The translations under genes were made by a program, and so were the position numbers. From Actinomycetes bacterium (GTDB lineage: Bacteria; Actinomycetota; Acidimicrobiia; Acidimicrobiales; RAAP-2): DNA of 64,000 nucleotides. The notes beneath the pieces are model-generated. The model saw only the letters and a program-made list of their open reading frames with translations, was not told where the DNA came from and made no database searches. This document shows, in pieces, positions 57,536-64,000 of the stretch (position 1 is the first letter of the stretch; every line of letters starts with the position of its first letter). Location: contig JAJXXA010000069.1 of assembly GCA_021781335.1 (NCBI GenBank), forward strand, positions 1-64,000, given 5' to 3'.

Positions 57536-58462
57536 CTAGACCCTCGCGAGCCAATCCTCGTACTCGGGAATCTGACCACGTACGGCCTTGAAGTACGTTG
57601 ACTGAATTGCCTTGGTGACGGGTCCCGGTGTGCCGGTGCCGACCAGACGGTCATCCACCGACGCAATCGGCACGACCTCGGCGGCGGTGCCGGTGAGGAA
57701 TGCCTCGTCCGCCAAATACAAGTCGTCTCGGCGCATTGCTTCAAAACTCACCTGATATCCCAGGTCGTTGGCGATCTTCACGATGCTCGCCTGCGTGATC
57801 CCTCGAAGCGCCCCCGCTTCGGACGGTGGCGGGCTGATGAGCAGGCCGTCACGGACGATAAAGAGGTTCTCACCCGTGCACTCAGAGATTCTCGCGTCAG
57901 GTCCGAGCATGATCGCCTCGTCGTATCCGGCCTTCAGCGCTTCGACCTTGGCCAAGCTCGAGTTCACGTAACCACCAACAGTCTTGGAGGCGGTGGGCAT
58001 TGCGTTTGGCGCGTGACGTGTCCACGAAGAGATCTTCATCCTCACGCCATTCTCCACGCCGTGGTCGCCGAGGTACGCACCCCACGGCCACGCGGCGATC
58101 GCCACGTTGACCGGCGAGGACAGTGGGTAGATCCCCATCTCGCCGTACCCGAGATAGACGAGCGGTCGCATGTAGCAGCCTTCGTCGAGCTCGTTCACCC
58201 GCACCACTTCGAGAGCCGCGTCACACAGCTGATCCAAGGTGAACGGGACCTCGATCATCAAGATCTTGCAGCTGTTGAGGAGCCGCTGCATGTGCTCGCG
58301 CAAGCGAAAGATCGCCACGCCGTTGGGGGTCTTGTAGGCACGAATGCCCTCGAAGGCGCCCGTACCGTAGTGCAGCGTGTGACTGAGCACGTGGGTCGTC
58401 GCTGACTCCCAGTCGACGAGCGTGCCGTCCATCCAGATCTTCTTCGTAGGTGTTATTGGCAT
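57536..58462 (-). CDS. ilvE: Branched-chain amino acid aminotransferase
   Basis: HTLHYGTGAFEGIRAYKT; RPLVYLGYGEMGI; NAMPTASKTVGGYVNSSLAKVEA; ECTGENLFIV. Confidence 0.93.
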   Translation of the reverse strand: MPITPTKKIWMDGTLVDWESATTHVLSHTLHYGTGAFEGIRAYKTPNGVAIFRLREHMQRLLNSCKILMIEVPFTLDQLCDAALEVVRVNELDEGCYMRPLVYLGYGEMGIYPLSSPVNVAIAAWPWGAYLGDHGVENGVRMKISSWTRHAPNAMPTASKTVGGYVNSSLAKVEALKAGYDEAIMLGPDARISECTGENLFIVRDGLLISPPPSEAGALRGITQASIVKIANDLGYQVSFEAMRRDDLYLADEAFLTGTAAEVVPIASVDDRLVGTGTPGPVTKAIQSTYFKAVRGQIPEYEDWLARV

Positions 58463-59481
58463 TACAACCTCTCAATTAGCTGCTTTGTGACCCCGTCGGT
58501 GCCGAGCACCGCGACGTCTCCATCGAATTCTTGCACTGCGCGCGCGATACGCGATGCAGCCGCGTCCTCGCCCAGATGCTCCAGCATCAAAACGGCTGAG
58601 GAGACTGCGGCGAGCGGATTAGCCCGACCGGTCCCCACGATGTCGTGAGCGGCGCCGTGTACGGGCTCGAAGAGTGACGCGCCGGTGCGTGCCGGATTGA
58701 GGTTGGCGCTCGCGGCGTAGCCAATACCGCCGGTGACCGCGCCGGCGAGGTCCGACAAGATGTCGCCAAAAAGGTTGTCAGTGACGATGACGCCGTATCG
58801 TGACGGGTCTTCCACCAGGTAGATGCACGCGGCGTCGACGTGGTTGTAGTCGACTTCCACCTTCTCGTACTCACCCGCGACCTCGCGCACGACGCGACTC
58901 CACAACTCGCCGGCGAACGTCAGGACATTGGTCTTGTGCACCAAGGTCAACCGCGGACGTTGCAGCTTCGCCGCGCGCTCGAACGCGTATCGCACACAGC
59001 GCTCCACACCGAAACGCGTATTCACCGATCCCTGCGTTGCAATCTCGTGCGCAGTCCCGTGACGCAGCACGCCACCCTCGCCGGCGTAGGGACCCTCGGT
59101 GTTCTCACGCACGATGGCGAACTCACAACCCTCGGCGAGCGAACCCGCCACACCGCGAAACGGACGGTAGTTGATGTAGAGATCGAGGCCGAAGCGCAGC
59201 CGAAGAAGGAGTCCACGCTCCAGCACACCGCCGGGGATTCGCGTGTCGCCAATGGCGGGGCCGATCGCCCCCAAGAGTATGGCGTCGAAACCCCTGAGCG
59301 CCTCGAGCGTCGCGTCGTCTAACACGAAACCGTCTCGCAGATATCGCGCGGCGCCGAGTTCGAACTCCGTGGTCTCAAGGTGCACGCCCGCAGCACGCAC
59401 AACCTCGAGCGCAGCACTGGTGACTTCCGGGCCGATCCCGTCGCCCCCGAGCACGGCCACGCGGTACGTGCGTTGGTTCAT
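58462..59481 (-). CDS. leuB: 3-isopropylmalate dehydrogenase
   Basis: LGGDGIGPEVTSAAL; VRENTEGPYAGEGG; VTDNLFGDILSDLAGAVTGGIGYA; FEPVHGAAHDIVG; TAATG overlap with ilvE. Confidence 0.93.
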   Translation of the reverse strand: MNQRTYRVAVLGGDGIGPEVTSAALEVVRAAGVHLETTEFELGAARYLRDGFVLDDATLEALRGFDAILLGAIGPAIGDTRIPGGVLERGLLLRLRFGLDLYINYRPFRGVAGSLAEGCEFAIVRENTEGPYAGEGGVLRHGTAHEIATQGSVNTRFGVERCVRYAFERAAKLQRPRLTLVHKTNVLTFAGELWSRVVREVAGEYEKVEVDYNHVDAACIYLVEDPSRYGVIVTDNLFGDILSDLAGAVTGGIGYAASANLNPARTGASLFEPVHGAAHDIVGTGRANPLAAVSSAVLMLEHLGEDAAASRIARAVQEFDGDVAVLGTDGVTKQLIERL

Positions 59482-59603
59482 TGCTCTTCGTCTCCTCGTT
59501 TCTTACATTTTGCTCGGTGAAGCCCAGGGATGGCAAACTCACCCAGTGCGGGCAATGAACGAAACAGTAGAATTGGGACTTCTCTACTAGTTGAGGTCAC
59601 GCC

Positions 59604-60080
59604 ATGGCGAGCGAAATTCATCGCATCACCCAAGAGACGCTGGACAAGTTGCGTGCGGAGTACAAGCATTTGACGACCGTTGGTCGAACCGAGATCGCGC
59701 GCGTGATCGAAGCGGCCCGTCTTCTTGGTGACCTCAGCGAGAACGGCGACTACCACGCCGCGAAGGACGACCAGGGCAAGATGGAGGCTCGAATTCGCCA
59801 AATCGACAATGTGATCCGCAATCACGAGATCGTCGAGCGAGACGAGAACGCGGGAGCCGTCCAACACGCCAGCATCGTCCAAGTGGTCTACGAAGGCGAT
59901 GCGGAAGACGATTACCAGGAGTTCTTCATAGGCTCCATTGAGGAAAAGCCCGACGACGTCCTCGTCGCATCACCCACTTCACCCCTCGGATCTGCACTTT
60001 TAGGCAAGTCAGTCGGCGACGTCGTGAACTACGACGCGCCGTCGGGTGTCTTGCAGGTCAAGATCGTCGGGATCAGGTAG
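59604..60080 (+). CDS. greA: Transcription elongation factor GreA
   Basis: [58 protein letters not shown]. Confidence 0.93.
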   Translation: MASEIHRITQETLDKLRAEYKHLTTVGRTEIARVIEAARLLGDLSENGDYHAAKDDQGKMEARIRQIDNVIRNHEIVERDENAGAVQHASIVQVVYEGDAEDDYQEFFIGSIEEKPDDVLVASPTSPLGSALLGKSVGDVVNYDAPSGVLQVKIVGIR

Positions 60081-60082
60081 CC

Positions 60083-61486
60083 GTGGCGCGCACGTTGTAC
60101 GAAAAGCTCTGGGATGAACACGTGGTGGCGTCTCCTGAAGGAGAGCCGACGCTGCTCTACATCGATCTGCATCTGGTGCACGAAGTGACCAGCCCCCAGG
60201 CCTTCGATGGCCTTCGGCTGAACGGCCGCACGGTGCGCCGTCCAGACCGCACGCTCGCCACCGCAGATCACAACGTGCCCACCGATCCCATCTCCACACC
60301 CGTAAAGGACCCCATCTCCAAACGTCAACTGGAGGCACTCGAGGAGAACTGCCACGAATTCGGCATCACCGTCTTTCCCCGGGGTCACGAGAACCAAGGT
60401 ATCGTCCACGTCATCGGCCCGGAATTGGGTGTCACGCAACCGGGTATGACCATTGTCTGTGGCGACTCGCACACCTCCACCCACGGTGCGTTCGGATCGC
60501 TGGCCTTTGGTATCGGTACGAGCGAGGTCGAACACGTTCTCGCGACCCAGACGCTCCCCCAGCAGAAGGCGAAGACCATGGCGATCACCGTCACCGGTCA
60601 GCCACCGTCTGGGGTCACCGCGAAGGACATCGTGCTCGCAATCGTCGCCAAGCTTGGCACCGGAGGTGGCGCAGGTTACGTGCTCGAGTACCGCGGCGAG
60701 GCCATCGAGCAACTCTCGATGGAAGGTCGGATGACCGTGTGCAATATGAGCATCGAAGCCGGAGCACGCGCCGGCCTGGTTGCGGTGGACGAGACGACCA
60801 TTGACTATCTTCGTGGGCGACCTGGAGTGCCATCAGGTGAAGAATTCGAACAATTGGCAGAGCGATGGCGGGGCTACATCAGTGACGCCGACGCCACCTT
60901 CGACGCAGAACTTGTACTCGACGCCTCGACGCTCGTCCCGTACCTGACGTGGGGCACCAACCCCGCCCAGGTAGTCGCACTCAGTGGTGTCGTCCCGTCG
61001 CCCGAGGATTTTGACGACCACGACCAGCGTGAAGCCGTCACCCGCTCACTCGCCTACATGGGACTCACCCCCGGCACACCGATGCGAGACATCCCGATTG
61101 ACATCGTGTTTCTCGGCTCGTGCACGAATTCGCGCATCGAAGACCTGCGCGCCGGCGCGCAGGTCGCACGCGGTCACCACGTTGCGGCGAACGTGCGTGC
61201 ACTTGTCGTACCCGGGTCGCATCGCGTGAAGCGACAGGCTGAAGAGGAGGGTCTCGACCAGATCTTCCTCGATGCGGGATTCGAGTGGCGCGAGCCCGGT
61301 TGCTCGATGTGTCTTGGAATGAACCCTGATCAACTGAGTGCCGGCCAGCGAAGTGCGTCGACGTCAAATCGCAATTTCGAAGGTCGTCAAGGTCGCGGCG
61401 GGCGCACCCATCTGGTTTCACCCGTCGTTGCGGTCGCGAGCGCTCTCCTCGGTCGCTTCGCCTCACCCGATGAGCTGGGCGCATGA
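60083..61486 (+). CDS. leuC: 3-isopropylmalate dehydratase large subunit
   Basis: [64 protein letters not shown] start 2 nt after greA stop. Confidence 0.95.
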   Translation: MARTLYEKLWDEHVVASPEGEPTLLYIDLHLVHEVTSPQAFDGLRLNGRTVRRPDRTLATADHNVPTDPISTPVKDPISKRQLEALEENCHEFGITVFPRGHENQGIVHVIGPELGVTQPGMTIVCGDSHTSTHGAFGSLAFGIGTSEVEHVLATQTLPQQKAKTMAITVTGQPPSGVTAKDIVLAIVAKLGTGGGAGYVLEYRGEAIEQLSMEGRMTVCNMSIEAGARAGLVAVDETTIDYLRGRPGVPSGEEFEQLAERWRGYISDADATFDAELVLDASTLVPYLTWGTNPAQVVALSGVVPSPEDFDDHDQREAVTRSLAYMGLTPGTPMRDIPIDIVFLGSCTNSRIEDLRAGAQVARGHHVAANVRALVVPGSHRVKRQAEEEGLDQIFLDAGFEWREPGCSMCLGMNPDQLSAGQRSASTSNRNFEGRQGRGGRTHLVSPVVAVASALLGRFASPDELGA

Positions 61487-62100
61487 GGGCGGTTCGCATC
61501 CTCGAAGGTCGCGCCGTCCCGCTCGAACGTTCCGACGTCGACACTGACCAGATAATCCCCTCGGACTGGCTCAAGCGCGTCGAGCGCACGGGCTTCGGTC
61601 GGGGTCTGTTCAGCGAGTGGCGCGATGATCCCGACTTCGTTCTCAACAACCAGAGCTACGTCGGTGCCACGATTCTCGTCGCGGGTCCACGCTTCGGCAC
61701 CGGTTCGTCGCGCGAACACGCCGTGTGGGCACTGATGGACTTCGGTTTCGAAGCGATCATCGCGCCGTCGTTCGGTGACATCTTTCGTAACAACGCTTCC
61801 AAGCAGGGTCTCGTCATTGTCCAGTTGCCCCACGAGGACGTGGAGGAACTGACACAGATCATCAAGCAGGCACCGAGTCGTCTGGTCATCGTGGACGTCG
61901 AGCACCTTCGCGTTGAAGTACCCGAGACAGGTTGGCAACGCGACTTCACGCTCGACGCCATGACCAGAGAACGACTGCTCAATGGCTGGGACGACATCGG
62001 GCTCACCCTGCGTCGAGAGGCGTCGATCACCGCTTACGAGCGCACGAGCCGCACTCCGTCACTCGTTGGAATCTTTGACGACAACGGGCACGCACGCTGA
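61483..62100 (+). CDS. leuD: 3-isopropylmalate dehydratase small subunit
   Basis: [69 protein letters not shown] overlap with leuC. Confidence 0.95.
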   Translation: MRAVRILEGRAVPLERSDVDTDQIIPSDWLKRVERTGFGRGLFSEWRDDPDFVLNNQSYVGATILVAGPRFGTGSSREHAVWALMDFGFEAIIAPSFGDIFRNNASKQGLVIVQLPHEDVEELTQIIKQAPSRLVIVDVEHLRVEVPETGWQRDFTLDAMTRERLLNGWDDIGLTLRREASITAYERTSRTPSLVGIFDDNGHAR

Positions 62101-62218
62101 TCCGAACTCGTCGGTGACGTCCGCTCATCGCAAGGACCCGAGTCTTCAACTCTCTGGCATCGATCGGTGACGCACTACAGCGATTCGGCGTCCGCGCGTC
62201 GCGTGCAAGACTCATGCG

Positions 62219-62686
62219 ATGCGCACTCGAGTCATGGCCACCATCGTGGGCATCGTCCTCGTCCTTGCCGCATTCCTGCTCGGTCACGAGTCATGGCCAC
62301 AGCGATCGACCACGGTGCCTCCTGCACCGACCGCTGCGATGACCGTGCCCGTGCTGGGAGAGAAATTCACGCTCTTGCCCTGCTCCCAAGCGAACACCTT
62401 GGGACTCGAAGGCTGCGCAGAACACCAGATCGTGGCACTTGACGCACAGATCAACAGCCTTCGACGGCGTGTGTACTCCTCGTTGACCTTCATCGGCGCG
62501 CGACGCAACTTCGTCAAGGGCGAAGTGCAGTGGACGAGTTACCGTTCGTCATTGTGTCTGAGCGAGTCGAGTGCGTACCAGGGCGGTTCCCTGGCTCCCG
62601 TGGCGTACGCCAACTGTCTGGTGAACAGCGACCGTCGTCACGTCTCGACGTTGCACCAGTTCGTCGAGGCACTCTCGCACCCCTAG
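62219..62686 (+). CDS. LprI/DUF1311-like secreted or lipoprotein-like protein
   Basis: Signal/TM MATIVGIVLVLAAFLLG; LPCSQANTLGLEGCAEHQIVALDAQIN...WTSYRSSLCLSESSAYQGGSLAPVAYANCLV. Confidence 0.7.
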   Translation: MRTRVMATIVGIVLVLAAFLLGHESWPQRSTTVPPAPTAAMTVPVLGEKFTLLPCSQANTLGLEGCAEHQIVALDAQINSLRRRVYSSLTFIGARRNFVKGEVQWTSYRSSLCLSESSAYQGGSLAPVAYANCLVNSDRRHVSTLHQFVEALSHP

Positions 62687-62687
62687 A

Positions 62688-63719
62688 TCACTCGAGCGCC
62701 TGCGCCTCACGAACGTGCGCTACGAAATCGGCGAGTATTCTGCGCAGTTCGAGCGTGGTCTTGTCGGCTCGAGTATGGACTTCCTCGGTGAGGTCGAGTG
62801 GCAATTCCAGCACGTCGAAGCGAGATTGGAGTCGAAGGTCCTCTTCGACCACCGCCACCTCAAAGTCAATCGCCTCTCGCATCCTCTCTCTGGAACCACC
62901 AAGGTCATTGCGCCAAATGCTCGAATAGATGCGTACCGCGTCATCGTCGACGGGCGTCAAGAAGAACCCGATGACGTTGGTGCCACCCGCATCAAGAAAT
63001 TCAATGGCGAGCTCAAGATGAAACGGAGCCGTGTAGCGGTACGTCAGGCGTCGACGTTGTAGCAATGGACGGATACCCTGGGTGACCCCGGGGTCCTCGC
63101 GATTCGCGAATTCGTGCTCGTAGGTGGCGCTGAAGGTGTAACCGTCTCGCGTCACGCTGTACGAGGGGACTTCACGAGCCTCGCCGGCACCGAAGGTGCC
63201 AGCGTGCACGAAGGGGAAATGCGCCATGTCGAGGAAGTTGTCAGCCAAGAGTCCGGCACTCGCCCTCGTGAGCATCTCGGGCAGATCACCGCGCTCGAAC
63301 TGCGGGTCAAGAGCGGACGCGATCGAAGGCAGCGGCGTGCGGGCGGGCTCGGGCGAGATGAAGACCATGGCGTGAGACTCTGCAACGCCCGCGGGGCCGT
63401 CTAGGCGTGCACGAGACGGGAGCGTGGCCCCCGCGCCGAGTGCGGGGATCTCCACGCACGCACCATCTTCGTCAAAGACCCACCCGTGATAAGCGCAACG
63501 TAGCGCGGCCCCCTCACACGATCCGAGTGACAGCGGCGCAAAGCGATGCGGACAACGATCGCGGAACACTCTGACGTCACCGTTGTCGAGGCGATACGCC
63601 ACATAGTCCTCGCCCAAGAGACGAAAGGACCTCGGCACGTCGCTGACGTCGCTCGAGCGACACAGTGGATGCCAGGCGTGACGAAGTGAAGGATCGAGGT
63701 TCCCTAGCCCTGGCGACAT
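62688..63719 (-). CDS. Rieske non-heme iron aromatic ring-hydroxylating oxygenase (vanillate demethylase-like)
   Basis: DRCPHRFAPLSLGSCEGAALRCAYHGWVFDEDG; NFLDMAHFPFVH mononuclear Fe motif. Likely start MSPGLGNLD at 63719. Confidence 0.88.
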   Translation of the reverse strand: MSPGLGNLDPSLRHAWHPLCRSSDVSDVPRSFRLLGEDYVAYRLDNGDVRVFRDRCPHRFAPLSLGSCEGAALRCAYHGWVFDEDGACVEIPALGAGATLPSRARLDGPAGVAESHAMVFISPEPARTPLPSIASALDPQFERGDLPEMLTRASAGLLADNFLDMAHFPFVHAGTFGAGEAREVPSYSVTRDGYTFSATYEHEFANREDPGVTQGIRPLLQRRRLTYRYTAPFHLELAIEFLDAGGTNVIGFFLTPVDDDAVRIYSSIWRNDLGGSRERMREAIDFEVAVVEEDLRLQSRFDVLELPLDLTEEVHTRADKTTLELRRILADFVAHVREAQALE

Positions 63720-63893
63720 GGCCAACAATGTAGCCGAGACAATTCTTGCGGAGATTCGCTTCACACTGAGGTCACCACACCATTATGCGAGAACGCTCCG
63801 TCAGTGACCTTCTCCTCTGGCGCGCAGCGCTCAATGGTTCAATAATGTGTGGATCGAAGGGTAATCCATTCCAGTGCGAGAGCGAGGGCCGCG

Positions 63894-64000
63894 ATGTCCG
63901 ACTCCGAAGGTCCCGGTAGGGCAGGTCCTGCGAGCGCGGCTTCGCAACCCGTTGTGGGCACGTACCCCGCCGACTTGGAATGCGACGTCACAACGAGTAC
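63894..64000 (+). CDS. Start of a CDS running off the window, possibly a GNAT/acyl-CoA synthetase-type protein
   Basis: MSDSEGPGRAGPASAASQPVVGTYPADLECDVTTS; the YPADLECDV segment resembles the N-terminus of CoA-binding/GNAT fusion acetyltransferases. Confidence 0.45.
   Translation, partial: MSDSEGPGRAGPASAASQPVVGTYPADLECDVTTS

Noticed and set aside
1-64000. Mobile elements, prophage, toxin-antitoxin pairs, defence islands, tRNA/rRNA genes
   Set aside because: No transposase, integrase, phage structural, restriction or nuclease-defence genes and no tRNA-like cloverleaf noticed; the window reads as housekeeping chromosome.

Overview
64 kb of high-GC actinobacterial core chromosome. Gene style (Thr-rich secreted proteins, split SUF genes, Streptomyces-like ethylmalonyl-CoA genes) suggests Acidimicrobiia, but that assignment is an inference. 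Coding density is high with many 1-14 nt gene overlaps. I found no rRNA, tRNA, CRISPR, phage or IS element. Recognisable blocks: ftsX/ftsE-prfB-secA; rhamnosyltransferase/rfbD/birA divergent from a biotin carboxylase-BCCP gene; B12-linked genes (methylmalonyl-CoA mutase catalytic subunit, ATP:cob(I)alamin adenosyltransferase, metH, NiCoT transporter); an lpd-E2-lipoate operon whose last gene is one LipB-LipA fusion ORF; a split SUF Fe-S region with two different sufC genes; three ethylmalonyl-CoA pathway genes (mch, mcd, mcl) around a NiCoT transporter; cell-surface genes with poly-Thr linkers; and a leucine/BCAA block with greA joined to leuCD. Strongest leads: the LipB-LipA fusion, the two-SufC SUF locus, the partial ethylmalonyl-CoA cluster, a PemK-like C-terminal fusion protein, a divergent Lgt, a serine-less alpha/beta hydrolase, and inverted repeats at the birA/biotin-carboxylase divergent promoter and at the start of a Tat-exported protein. 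All functional calls come from reading the translations; no database search was run.
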